64,000 nucleotides of DNA from Deltaproteobacteria bacterium. Its GTDB lineage: Bacteria; Myxococcota; Kuafuiibacteriia; Kuafuiibacteriales; Kuafuiibacteriaceae. The stretch covers positions 2,976,001 through 3,040,000 of the forward strand of contig JADJPE010000005.1 of NCBI GenBank assembly GCA_016713425.1. The letters are read 5' to 3'. The position numbers were made by a program, and so were the translations under genes. The notes under the pieces are model-generated. The model did no database searches. It saw only the letters and a program-made list of their open reading frames with translations, and was not told the origin of the DNA. Shown piece after piece: positions 20,937 to 30,131 of the stretch. Each line of letters opens with the position of its first letter. Within the stretch, counting starts at the first letter, position 1.

Positions 20937-22526
20937 TCAGGGGCGAGGAACAAGGGTAAGCCGCAAGGCTTCGGGAGGACCTCTCTGCGTGCGTGCCATG
21001 ACGATAGCGGACGAGACGACAACCGTCGTGATGGCGGCCCCGGCCCAAAACCAAGGCTCTTCCCAAAGGCGCGGTGCCTCCGGGATCGCGGTGGCTTGGG
21101 CCAGCGGGTCTCCGAGCGTGAGGAGAGCTGGCGCCGAGCGGGGAATGGGCAATGTTGTTTCGCAGCTCATGAGCGCTTGGAGCGCCGCCCCCACCAGGGC
21201 CTGATCCAGTCGCGGCACATAGGCCGGAGCGGCACCCCCAGAGATGACCAGCTCGATCGCAGTCTCCGGTCGCCCGCTGGACCTAAGCGCCGCCGAGAGC
21301 ATCGGAACGGCGAGGAGCGTCCGGCTCGCGTCCGCGCGTCTTGCGATCAGCCGCAACGTGTCGTCGATGGGTCGGCCGGCACGCCAGTCGGCGCCCAGCG
21401 CCATGATCGCCGACAGCTCTTCGTCGACCGGCAACTGCACCGAGACTTGCCCGTCGGCGTCCGGGCTGACGTCAATCGACGCCACATGGCTACGGTGACC
21501 GGGCGCGGTGATGCGGATGAGATGTCGACCCACGCCCACGGCTTCAAGCGTGGCTGGTGTTGTTCCGACGGCACGTCCATCGAGAAACACCTGCGCGGCA
21601 ATGTCCTGGTTCCTCAGGGCCACCAAGACGCGGCCGACCGGGCGTTGGGCTTCAGCGGCCCGAAGACCCTCGAGCTCAGCCAACAGGCGCGAGGTATAGC
21701 GGTCGCGTGCGGGCGCGATGCCGGGGGCCAGATCAAGCGCGCGTTGGAGCCGCTTGCGCGCCGCATCTACGCGATCTCGTGCAAGATAGATTGCACCTGC
21801 GAGCAGATGGGTGTCGGCCAAAAGAGGAATCGCTCCTGGCTGATCGTGAGCGGACGCCAACCGCGACGTTGCCCTGGCCAGGATGCCCAGCGCGACTTCG
21901 TCGTCGAGCTGGCGAAAACGCTCTTCGGCGTGGGCGAGCATGAGCCGAGCATCGTCGATGGCCCGGACCCTCTGGCTTTCTTGGCTCTCGATGGTGAGCG
22001 CGCGCCTGGATATCTCATCGGGGAGGATCCGGGCCTCGATGATTGCGCCGCCCTCCTGCGCTGAGTCGGCGTCGACCGTCTGGTCGGCCGCCCTGCGGAT
22101 CGTCTCTGCGATCGCGGGGTCCGGTGGCGGTGCCGATGGTCTGGCGTCGACCGGCAGTACGATGAGGACCATTGGTTCACCGGGTTGCATCGGCTCACAA
22201 GCGGTCGCTGGGGTCGCGGAAACCACGGAAGCCACGGAAGCCACGGAAGCCGCTGAGACACTGGACTTCGCCGCGGTTGCTGATGCCGCTGGGGACGCTG
22301 ATGCCGCCGGGGCCGCCGACGCTTGCGTCAAGATCAAGTGTGGTGCGAGGAGCGCGGCCGAGTGACTCAGAAGCCTGAAGAGATGGAGATGGCTCCGAAC
22401 CTTGAGACGGCCGCGTTGGCCGCGTCGACCGCGTCGACCGCTTCCGAGTGTGCAGGCCGCGTTCGCCCCTCGACCGGACGTCGGAGACCACGAGAGGCGA
22501 TAGGGTGGGGGCGTCGTTACGTTCAT
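20937..22526 (-). CDS. PEGA-domain protein with N-terminal signal and C-terminal membrane helix
   Basis: 529 residues. The ATG overlaps the stop of the upstream HD-GYP gene in an ATGA arrangement, which supports this start. A hydrophobic segment at about 48-70 (LLSHSAALLAPHLILTQASAAPA) looks like a late signal sequence and is followed by an Ala/Ser-rich linker. The middle contains TPR-like helices (LADTHLLAGAIYLARDRVDAARKRLQRALDLAP). A PEGA-type domain follows (QVFLDGRAVGTTPATLEAVGVGRHLIRITAPGH), and a membrane helix lies near the C-terminus (WFWAGAAITTVVVSSAIVMA). It is probably envelope-located; its function is unknown. It is the last gene of the overlapping run before groES. Confidence 0.82.
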   Translation of the reverse strand: MNVTTPPPYRLSWSPTSGRGANAACTLGSGRRGRRGQRGRLKVRSHLHLFRLLSHSAALLAPHLILTQASAAPAASASPAASATAAKSSVSAASVASVASVVSATPATACEPMQPGEPMVLIVLPVDARPSAPPPDPAIAETIRRAADQTVDADSAQEGGAIIEARILPDEISRRALTIESQESQRVRAIDDARLMLAHAEERFRQLDDEVALGILARATSRLASAHDQPGAIPLLADTHLLAGAIYLARDRVDAARKRLQRALDLAPGIAPARDRYTSRLLAELEGLRAAEAQRPVGRVLVALRNQDIAAQVFLDGRAVGTTPATLEAVGVGRHLIRITAPGHRSHVASIDVSPDADGQVSVQLPVDEELSAIMALGADWRAGRPIDDTLRLIARRADASRTLLAVPMLSAALRSSGRPETAIELVISGGAAPAYVPRLDQALVGAALQALMSCETTLPIPRSAPALLTLGDPLAQATAIPEAPRLWEEPWFWAGAAITTVVVSSAIVMARTQRGPPEALRLTLVPRP

Positions 22527-24034
22527 GGGCAGCCGAGAGTTTGCTCGGCGATCTTGCTCTCGATGAAGACATCGAGGAGGGGCTGGTCAACCGCGCCAAC
22601 CTTGGCCTCCATGACAAGGATATCGAGCGCTCTGGTGTGCGGCAGCGCCTTCTTGTAAGGGCGATCGGCCGCAGTGAGGGCATCATAGATGTCGGCGATT
22701 GTCATCATGCGCGTCTGAAGCGGAATCTCGCTTGCCAGAACGCCCTTCGGGTAGCCTCCGCCGTTGAGCTTCTCGTGATGCCCACGCGCGATTTCAGGGA
22801 CGCGCGAGAGGTCTCGCGTCCACGGGATCGCGGACAAAAAGGCATACGTGTGGACCACGTGGCTTTCGATCTCCCGTCGCTCATCTGGGTTCAAGCTGCC
22901 GCGACCGATCGAGAGGTTTCGCATTTCTTGCGGGAGCAAGAGCTGCTGCGTTCTTCCCGAACTCGTTTGAAAAGATATCTTGGCTAGGTCTTCGAGCCGC
23001 TCAAAGCTGCCCTCTTGCAGTACGGTCGGCAGATTGCACCTGCGGACGAAGTCGAGCATCTCGTCGAGCTCAGCCTGCTTCTGCGCGTGTCGGGCCCTAA
23101 CTTCTTGCACCCGCGTCTCGGCATCGGAACGGGAGGCGGCACGCCAGAGCGCAAGTTCTTCCTCGAGCTGCTCGCGTTGCGCCGAAGCACGCGCCAGCTC
23201 GAAACGTTCTTCGATGACCGACAGCTCGTGTGGGTAGAGCTTCTCGGATTTCAGCAGGACGTGCTCGCGCACGCCGACTTTACCGAAGTCGTGAAGGAGC
23301 GCGGCGTATCTGAGCTCCCGTATCTCGGCTGGGCGAAAACGCAAGTCGCGATAGGGACCTGACGACCGTTCGAGCGCACACATGAGCCCAACCGAGAGGT
23401 CGGCGACGCGCCCTGAGTGCCCGGCCGTTGAAGGGTCTCTCGACTCGATGGCCGTGATGCTCGCTTGCACGAATCCCTCGAACAGACGCTCGATCTCCTC
23501 GTAGAGGCTGGCGTTCTCGATGGCGGCTGCCGCCCCGGCGCCGAACGCCATCAGAAGTTCCTCGTCGTCTCGCGTGAATGGCCCGGTCGCGTGATTCAAC
23601 GCCTGGATGACACCCACGACCTCACGGCGTCCACCGAGCATGGGCACGCAAAGGATGGAATGGGTCATGTATCCGGTGAGGCGGTCGACTTCCGGATTGA
23701 ATCGCTTGTCTCGGTACGCATCGGGGATGTTGAGCGGCTGCTTCGTTTGGGCAACTGTTCCCGCGATACCCTGTCCGACCGCGACGCGGATCATCTTCTG
23801 CTCGCCGAGGGCGATCTTGGACCAAAGCTCAGAACCATCACGGGACATGATGAAGAGCGAGCCGCGGTCAGCGTCGACGGTTCGGGTCGACTCGTGGAGG
23901 ATGAGGTCAAGGAGGCTGTCGATGTGGAGTTCGCGCGTGAGCGCCGTGGTCACCTCGAGGAGCGATGTCAGCTTCTGGTTTCGTCGACGAAGCAGCGCCA
24001 GGTCGCGGCTTTCTTGAGAAGCGGCGGTGGTCAC
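22523..24034 (-). CDS. GAF domain plus HD-GYP-type phosphodiesterase domain
   Basis: 503 residues, GTG start overlapping the upstream protease stop (GTGA). A GAF sensor domain (about 22-175) is followed by an HD-GYP-type domain. HD is at 248-249 (LLHDFGKVGV), and a helical insertion of about 120 residues (262-385, Glu/Arg/Ala-rich and probably coiled coil) precedes the second half. The signature block is HHEKLNGGGYPKG at 419-431, with Asn-Gly-Gly where the classic motif reads Asp-Gly-Thr/Ser-Gly, then ADIYDALTAADRPYK. HD-GYP domains hydrolyse cyclic di-GMP with a di- or tri-metal site. The metal ligands I can see look intact, but the insertion and the altered motif make activity uncertain. 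Confidence 0.9.
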   Translation of the reverse strand: MTTAASQESRDLALLRRRNQKLTSLLEVTTALTRELHIDSLLDLILHESTRTVDADRGSLFIMSRDGSELWSKIALGEQKMIRVAVGQGIAGTVAQTKQPLNIPDAYRDKRFNPEVDRLTGYMTHSILCVPMLGGRREVVGVIQALNHATGPFTRDDEELLMAFGAGAAAAIENASLYEEIERLFEGFVQASITAIESRDPSTAGHSGRVADLSVGLMCALERSSGPYRDLRFRPAEIRELRYAALLHDFGKVGVREHVLLKSEKLYPHELSVIEERFELARASAQREQLEEELALWRAASRSDAETRVQEVRARHAQKQAELDEMLDFVRRCNLPTVLQEGSFERLEDLAKISFQTSSGRTQQLLLPQEMRNLSIGRGSLNPDERREIESHVVHTYAFLSAIPWTRDLSRVPEIARGHHEKLNGGGYPKGVLASEIPLQTRMMTIADIYDALTAADRPYKKALPHTRALDILVMEAKVGAVDQPLLDVFIESKIAEQTLGCP

Positions 24035-27000
24035 CGGGTCGCCTTCTTCTCGGTCGATGTTTTTCCGGTGGACGCTTCCGCGACCGCGGCCAGCGGGCGT
24101 CGCGAGATGAAGAGACTGCGGTAGCTCATCACCCGCTCGTCGAGACGAGCAACGATCGCGACCTTGTTCAAGCCACTCTCAAGATCCAGGTCGACCTTGA
24201 ATGGGAGACGTGCCGCCTCCTCGTTTGGAGCTACCCAGCCGAGCACGGGTCTCTTGAATGGAGGTTGGCTTGGCTTGGCCTGCTCTTCTGACGAGCTCTT
24301 GAAGAAGACCTTCCGATCATTCAAGACAATGTACATGTCGCGGAGTGTTCGTCCGAGGACGACACCTCGCAGCTGGATTGTGTTTGCATCGACGATGCTT
24401 CCGCCGATCTCGGTCTCGAGCTGAATCGTGGGTGGCCGGCGCCTCATCTGAAATGTGAGGCCCGCCAGCGCCGCGGTGCGCGAAGGCGACGCCGAAGCTA
24501 CGTCGGCTCCGGCGGCCGATGTGGGCGCTGAACCCGAACCCGAACCCGAACCCGAACTCAAACCTTGTGTTGAGCCTGCGCCTGATGCGGCCTTACCCAT
24601 GTCCTTGGCGAGGATCCAGCCAAAGCCGTCGGGAACCAGTCGAACCTTGATGAAGTCGCCATGCCGGGCAACTCTCTCGAAACGAGTGCCTTTCTTTGCG
24701 AGCGCGAGGACGTCGAGGTTGTCGACTGTGTTCGAGAGCACCTGTGTGTCCTGGCGGACGGTCGCCGTTCCTTTCAAGCTCTTCAAATGGTCGGGATGGG
24801 CACTGGCAGGCCTCAGATCGATCTCATCCTCGAGCCATTCGCCCGTGCTTGCGTCGTAGATTGTGAGCTCGATCGGGAGGCTTTCGATGGCCTGGATGCC
24901 TCCCTTCTTGAGTCGGAACCGAAGGCGCCCGGCCACGGTTGCACCGCTGGGGATCTTAGCGAGATTGGCCCGTCCACGTTCGAGGAAGAGCGCGTCACCG
25001 GCGCCTGACTTCAAGCGAAGCGCGACGTCATCCGCCGCGCCTTCTCCCGTGTTCGTCACGAACACGACGAAATCGACGCCTTCACCTTCTTCGAGCACGC
25101 CGTCTCCGTCGCCTCGTTCGCTGTCGTCGAATGCGTAGTTGTAGGCGAACTGAGGATGAGGCACGAACTCGGTCTTCACCAATACTTGTGGCTCCGTCGG
25201 GAGTGGGCCTTCGGCGCTCTCAAGCTTCAACGTCACGAAATCCGACCGGGATGCGGTCTCCTTCGGTGTTTTCGTCGACACGGTCCAAGACCGCGACTTG
25301 CCAGGCATAATCTTGCCGAAGAGCAACTCTCGCCCCTTGAATGCACCGTTTTCCGATTCGAGCACACCATGGAGACGATGGATTGGGGTGCTGCCCTTGT
25401 TCTTGACGGTCGCGGTAAGCTTGATCTCACCGCCGGCCGGGACGATACCGCGCGCGAATGGGGCGAGCGCCGCAAACGTTACATCGACGTTGGGCAAAGC
25501 CGGCGATCCCGACGTCTGCGTCTGCGCCGGCGCCGTCCCCGGCGCGGGGGCGCGGGGTGCGGTGGGCGTGGCGGGCGCTGGTGACCCGGCGAGGGCTGGG
25601 GATGCCGAGGGGCTGCTGTCCGCGTCATCACTCGACCAGTCGACGCCGAGCTTCTTCATGGCGGCAACGGTCTTCTCTTCTTCGCGGGTTGCGCGCGCCG
25701 CAACGAATTCGCGACTGTCCGTCAACATCTTGCTTCGGCTCGAGTTCCCCACCGCGCTCAGGAATTCGCGCGCCAGCGTGATCGGATAGTCCTCTTCGAA
25801 GGCCTTGGTTTCTTCCCTCGTCTCTTCGCTCTCCTCGGCCTGCTGCTCGTGCCGGTCGATGACGTAAGTCAATGAGTACGTTGGGTTCGGATCCGAGGCG
25901 CCCGGCGCATCGCCGCGGTCAAGGTGTTTGTCCAAGTTGCGTTCACGATGCCCCTGCGGCTGGTGGAAGAGCCGAACGGATGTCTCCTCGAGCCATGCCC
26001 GCTTGAGTGCGATATCCGGGCCGACACCTTCGTTCTGAATCGAGATCCCGCCCGGCGTCAGATATTGTGCGATCGTCAGCTTGAGGGCCGAATTGTCGGC
26101 GAAGTCATAGAGCACCTGAACCGATCCCTTGCCGAACGTTCGTTCGCCGATGATGACGGCACGGTCGAGGTTCTTGAGGGCGCCGGCCACGATCTCCGAT
26201 GCCGACGCAGAACCCTTGTTGACGAGCACGGCGAGAGGAATGTCCGCTTGCGTCCCCGACCACCGAGCGCGCTTGGGTTCGCGCAATTTGTTGCCGTAGC
26301 CAACCGTGGTGACGATGTCGCCCGATGTCAGGAACTTGTCGCTGACGCGAATGGCCTGTTCCAACAGCCCGCCCGGGTTGTTGCGAAGGTCGAGCACGAG
26401 ACCGGCGAGCGGCTTGCCGTCCTGAGCCTGCAGACGTGAGAGATGTTCTTCCAGATCTTTTCCTGTGTTTTGTTGGAAGTTCTTGATCTTGATGTAGCCG
26501 ACGTTTCCGGAAAGGAGAGAGCTCTCGACCGACTCGATCTTGATGCGCTCGCGCATGATCGTAAACCGACGTGGTTCGGTCCAGCCTTTTCGGTCGATCC
26601 AGATCGTGACCTTCGAGCCTTCAGGGCCACGGAGCATTCGAACAGCCTCTTCGATCGGCATGGACACGGTCGAGACATCGCCGATGCGAGTGATGGCATC
26701 GCCGGCTTTGAGACCGGCTCGCCAGGCGGGCGTGCCCTCGAGCGGGGCGACGATCGTGAGTTTGGTCTCTTTCACCGAGATGACGATGCCGAGCCCGCCG
26801 AACTCGCCCTTCGTCGATGTCTTCATCTCGGCGAAGGCTTCTGGCTTGAGCAGGACGGAGTGAGGATCCAAGGTCGAAAGGGCGCCATTGATGGCTGCGT
26901 ATTCGATGGAGCGGATGTCCTTCTGCGGCGGAAGGTTCTTCTCAAGAAAGCGGAATACGTCCCGAAGGCGCAGGTTGATCTCCCATAGATTCTCAACATC

Positions 27001-27387
27001 GTCGACGCGGATGATCTTTTCGCGATCCATCACTCGCACGCGCACCTGGCCGTCGCTCAGCTCCTCGACCAAGACCTCGGCGATCTGCCGTTCCACCTCC
27101 CGCAAAGAGGCGAGGAGCATTGCGCGCGGTTCGATCCGGTCGGGGTCGACGTAGTTGTCCTTCACGTGCAGCGCGACGTTCGAGAACACGCTGAGCGAAG
27201 AGATGCGATAGCTGTCTTCGTCCGAATTTGCCTCGCTCGCCGAAACAAACGCGGGTTCGCCTCCCGCGGCCGCGATCACGTCGGCAAGCGAGTGTTGCTC
27301 CGCGGAGGCTCGTCGCTTGGAGAGATCGTACCCCCCGAAGCCGAGCGCGCAGCAGACGAGGATGAGCGTGATCAGGCGGCGATACAT
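24031..27387 (-). CDS. S41 C-terminal processing protease (Ctp/Prc-like) with long C-terminal extension
   Basis: 1118 residues from ATG 27,387, which has AGGAG 7 nt upstream. An N-terminal membrane or signal helix (LITLILVCCALGFGGYDL) is followed by a PDZ domain (about 195-275, GGLGIVISVKETKLTIVAPL) and the S41 protease core at about 290-460. The catalytic Ser is about residue 395 in KGSASASEIV and Lys 420 is in FGKGSVQ, the same 25-residue spacing as in CtpB and Prc. The extension of over 600 residues carries an Ala/Pro/Thr linker, CARDB-like or beta-sandwich segments (KGSTPIHRLHGVLESENGAF; NTGEGAADDVALRL) and an SH3-like part. It acts in the periplasm; the target is unknown. It is coupled to the GAF/HD-GYP gene by overlap. 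Confidence 0.93.
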   Translation of the reverse strand: MYRRLITLILVCCALGFGGYDLSKRRASAEQHSLADVIAAAGGEPAFVSASEANSDEDSYRISSLSVFSNVALHVKDNYVDPDRIEPRAMLLASLREVERQIAEVLVEELSDGQVRVRVMDREKIIRVDDVENLWEINLRLRDVFRFLEKNLPPQKDIRSIEYAAINGALSTLDPHSVLLKPEAFAEMKTSTKGEFGGLGIVISVKETKLTIVAPLEGTPAWRAGLKAGDAITRIGDVSTVSMPIEEAVRMLRGPEGSKVTIWIDRKGWTEPRRFTIMRERIKIESVESSLLSGNVGYIKIKNFQQNTGKDLEEHLSRLQAQDGKPLAGLVLDLRNNPGGLLEQAIRVSDKFLTSGDIVTTVGYGNKLREPKRARWSGTQADIPLAVLVNKGSASASEIVAGALKNLDRAVIIGERTFGKGSVQVLYDFADNSALKLTIAQYLTPGGISIQNEGVGPDIALKRAWLEETSVRLFHQPQGHRERNLDKHLDRGDAPGASDPNPTYSLTYVIDRHEQQAEESEETREETKAFEEDYPITLAREFLSAVGNSSRSKMLTDSREFVAARATREEEKTVAAMKKLGVDWSSDDADSSPSASPALAGSPAPATPTAPRAPAPGTAPAQTQTSGSPALPNVDVTFAALAPFARGIVPAGGEIKLTATVKNKGSTPIHRLHGVLESENGAFKGRELLFGKIMPGKSRSWTVSTKTPKETASRSDFVTLKLESAEGPLPTEPQVLVKTEFVPHPQFAYNYAFDDSERGDGDGVLEEGEGVDFVVFVTNTGEGAADDVALRLKSGAGDALFLERGRANLAKIPSGATVAGRLRFRLKKGGIQAIESLPIELTIYDASTGEWLEDEIDLRPASAHPDHLKSLKGTATVRQDTQVLSNTVDNLDVLALAKKGTRFERVARHGDFIKVRLVPDGFGWILAKDMGKAASGAGSTQGLSSGSGSGSGSAPTSAAGADVASASPSRTAALAGLTFQMRRRPPTIQLETEIGGSIVDANTIQLRGVVLGRTLRDMYIVLNDRKVFFKSSSEEQAKPSQPPFKRPVLGWVAPNEEAARLPFKVDLDLESGLNKVAIVARLDERVMSYRSLFISRRPLAAVAEASTGKTSTEKKATR

Positions 27388-27478
27388 AGGGACTCCTGGA
27401 CGAAATGATCGCCGTGACTGAGGCGGCCATTCGATGGGACGATGGCGGTCGCGATCGCAATGCGGAGGCGGTGCGGCT

Positions 27479-29356
27479 TCATGGGCAGATGGGTACCTCG
27501 GCACCGGTGGCGTTCGCGATCACCAGTGGACCTTCGTAGCTGGCAGTCATGGTCTGAATCCTATCTTCGTTGTCTCTCAAGGATAGTTCCAGCCCGAGGT
27601 CGATTCGAGCGCTCTTGCCTCGTCCGTCGGGCACGCGAAGGTCGTACAGCAGCACGAACGAACCGAACATGTCGGCGGCGAGCCGGGAGAGTGTCTGCTC
27701 CAGCTGCGCGGCGCATGCGGCGCCCGAGTACATGGACCCACCCGTGAAGCTCGCGATGTCTCCGAGGTAGGTGTGAGGCGTGGGCAAGCTCGCCGGCAGT
27801 ACGTAAACCGGAAACCCAGCAAAGCCGGTGTCGGGATTCTCGCCGACCACGTTCCAGGCATCTTCGAAAGCTTCCGCAACCGTCTTGCCTGAGTCGTCAA
27901 CTGGGTTGTCGAGCGGCATGACGACGATGCGGCCGTTTTCGTAAGCGTTTGCCGCATTCAGCATTTCTCCGGCCAGTTTGATGCCCTCAAAGACGCTTGG
28001 CTTGCCTCCCGGTGTGGCGGCCGCCAGGCCGTCGAATACCGTCGCGCGCTCGGTGAAAGCGACCGGCTGGAAGCGAAGCGGTGTTGTCGGTCCATACCCA
28101 ATGGCGCCGATGCGGTCGCGGGTTCGCTTGGCGACGAAGTTTCGGGCGGCGGTGATGCGCTTGTTCGAGGGGTCCAAGGTCGCGGCTTTCGCGCTGAGAT
28201 CGACGACCATCACGATGGTCAAGGGACCTCCGAGCGGATCGCCTTGTGTGCCCCGGTTGAACTCGAGGTTCTCGTCCGTGGGTGTCGGTGTGGGTGGCGA
28301 GGCGATGGCGTCTATCGTGGCTCGGGTGAAGGTGACCATGCTGTGATCGAGCCCACCTCCAAAGCAAAGCTGCGGCGAAGCGGCGGAGGGTGGGCACAAA
28401 CCGTACCTATCGAGGCCATAGGGTGCGATTCGGACGGCGACTGTACCCACTTCGTTTTCGGTGAGGGCTTCGAAGTTCTCGACGCTGATGATGTCCAGTC
28501 CTTCGAGACTTGGGTTTGGCACGATGAAGGACCCCTCAGGCGAGCGGTCGTCGTTGAGGGTCATGAACTGGATGACCAACTCGTCTTGGCCTCGAGCCAA
28601 TATCCGGTCGAAGCGGAAGTTTCCCTCGTCGTCCGCGATCATGGCGACCACTTGGCCTGGGTTTCGGCCCGGCTCGCCGTGAATGAGCACGCTCCTCTGG
28701 CCGCGGTTCTCAAGCCGAACGAGCGTCCTTTCGCGCGCCTTTCCGGTGACCGTGACGATGCCTTGTTGGTTCGGCGCGGTGATCTGGACTGAGTTGGCGT
28801 CGAAATTCAGCGTTTCGTGCGCGTCCGCGGCGCACTCACGGTCCGTTTGACACGCGCGCGTCAGACCAGGAATCGGAGACTGGCAGGCTTCGCCCTCGAG
28901 CACCGACTGCCGCTGCTGACAGATGCCCGTCGTTTGGTTTCCGGATTTGCAGCAGGCCTGGGCGGGGCGAGGGCTCGGCGTGCCGGGCACCCGTACGAAG
29001 CCGAATGCGCCGCGGATCTTCCCGGCCGGGTCCTCAGCGCACGCGATTTCGAGGACATCACCGGACACGGCGCGAATCCGGAAGGCGAAGCTCCCGTCGG
29101 CCTCGATGGCTGCGCTGCAATCCGAGTAGCTTGCGAAGGGCTCCCGGATGCACACGTATTTTGCGCGTGGGTCGGTCACCGAACCACCCGCGCCCCGTCC
29201 GTACACGGTCCCCGCAATGGGGAAGAACACCAAGACCTGGCCCGGATCCGGGGGGGCGAGATCGCTCGCCGGCGTCTCACCCACACACGCAGCGCATCCA
29301 AGCCCCAGTGACGCGAGCAACCCCGTAACTCCCCAAACCTGCGCAGATTTCCCCAT
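27479..29356 (-). CDS. Putative vWA-domain lipoprotein
   Basis: 625 residues from ATG 29,356. The N-terminus is a lipoprotein-like signal (GVTGLLASLGLGCAACVGE) with Cys at about 21 and 24. The Cys-rich first half (CKSGNQTTGICQQRQSVLEGEACQ, CQTDRECAADAHE) suggests disulfides outside the cytoplasm. From about residue 380 a von Willebrand factor A-like domain begins (LTIVMVVDLSAKAATLDPSNKR). Its MIDAS-like motif reads DLSAKA rather than DxSxS, so metal binding may be altered. A Thr/Pro linker (PPTPTPTDEN) separates the halves. It is the first gene of the minus-strand run leading to groESL; its binding partner is unknown. Confidence 0.78.
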   Translation of the reverse strand: MGKSAQVWGVTGLLASLGLGCAACVGETPASDLAPPDPGQVLVFFPIAGTVYGRGAGGSVTDPRAKYVCIREPFASYSDCSAAIEADGSFAFRIRAVSGDVLEIACAEDPAGKIRGAFGFVRVPGTPSPRPAQACCKSGNQTTGICQQRQSVLEGEACQSPIPGLTRACQTDRECAADAHETLNFDANSVQITAPNQQGIVTVTGKARERTLVRLENRGQRSVLIHGEPGRNPGQVVAMIADDEGNFRFDRILARGQDELVIQFMTLNDDRSPEGSFIVPNPSLEGLDIISVENFEALTENEVGTVAVRIAPYGLDRYGLCPPSAASPQLCFGGGLDHSMVTFTRATIDAIASPPTPTPTDENLEFNRGTQGDPLGGPLTIVMVVDLSAKAATLDPSNKRITAARNFVAKRTRDRIGAIGYGPTTPLRFQPVAFTERATVFDGLAAATPGGKPSVFEGIKLAGEMLNAANAYENGRIVVMPLDNPVDDSGKTVAEAFEDAWNVVGENPDTGFAGFPVYVLPASLPTPHTYLGDIASFTGGSMYSGAACAAQLEQTLSRLAADMFGSFVLLYDLRVPDGRGKSARIDLGLELSLRDNEDRIQTMTASYEGPLVIANATGAEVPICP

Positions 29357-29540
29357 TGGAGGCCCATAGTAGCTGTCTGGTGGCCTTGGGCTCAACACGG
29401 ACCCAGGAGGATTCCTTCCGACGCTCATGGCAGGGGGCTGGCACCCAAGCCGCTGAATTCGCTTGCCGAAGCCGGATAGGCAAGGCTACCCAACCGCTTT
29501 CGCTATGTCGGGCTGGACCTGACCCGCGAACGGAGGTCGT

Positions 29541-29972
29541 ATGAAACTTACCCCCCTTCAAGAAATGAAGAAGGACTTTGGTGACCGCAAGGGCTTGGTC
29601 GATCGACTCGTTGACATGGTCGAGAAGCAGCGCGGGGACAGCTCGAGCGATGAGGTTCGTTCGCGGCTCATGTCGCTGTCGAACAAGAAGCTGCTCCGCC
29701 TCTACGGTGTCGAGCAGAAGGTTCGCGAGCGATTTGGCGACCGAGAAAAACTCGTCGCGCACATCCTGAAGGCAAGGAAGGATGCGGCCTTGACGGCTGA
29801 TGAGAGCTACGAGACGAAGCTTCGTACCTTCTCCACCGCCCGTCTTCTCGACATGACGCGGCAGCGATATCCGGCCGCCCCCGTCAAGCTGACCCCGGAG
29901 CAGAAGCTCGCGGCGAAGCGGGGTCCGAAGGCGCGAGAGCGTGCTGCCGCAAAGATGAAGTCGCTCGCGTAA
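29541..29972 (+). CDS. Small basic protein with internal duplication, function unknown
   Basis: 143 residues from ATG 29,541 with GGAGG about 6 nt upstream. The protein is made of two similar helical halves: FGDRKGLVDRLVDMV...LSNKKLLRLYGV and FGDREKLVAHILKAR...FSTARLLDMTRQRY. A Lys/Arg/Ala-rich C-terminus (KLAAKRGPKARERAAAKMKSLA) could bind nucleic acid. There is no signal or membrane helix. An inverted pair CTTGCC (29,462-29,467) / GGCAAG (29,479-29,484) lies upstream and could be an operator. The gene is divergent from the vWA gene and is followed by a hairpin. No family recognised. Confidence 0.85.
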   Translation: MKLTPLQEMKKDFGDRKGLVDRLVDMVEKQRGDSSSDEVRSRLMSLSNKKLLRLYGVEQKVRERFGDREKLVAHILKARKDAALTADESYETKLRTFSTARLLDMTRQRYPAAPVKLTPEQKLAAKRGPKARERAAAKMKSLA

Positions 29973-30001
29973 ATTTGGCCTGCGACACTGGCCCTGCGAA
30001 A

Positions 30002-30022
30002 GCCGGCGCGTCGAGCGCCGGC
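30002..30022 (+). terminator. GC-rich hairpin, probable terminator
   Basis: GCCGGCGC (30,002-30,009) pairs with GCGCCGGC (30,015-30,022) around a 5-nt loop, 30 nt after the stop of the 143-residue gene. There is no U-tract, so it may act with Rho or only protect the 3' end. Confidence 0.5.
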
Positions 30023-30131
30023 CTTCGACGGCCGACCGCCTTCGGTCAGCGGCGTCGAACCTCTTCCTGTCCACGTTCGCGGAGGGATAGAGGATAGAGT
30101 AGGGCAGGCGGGGCAGGGCGGTGGAGCGCGA

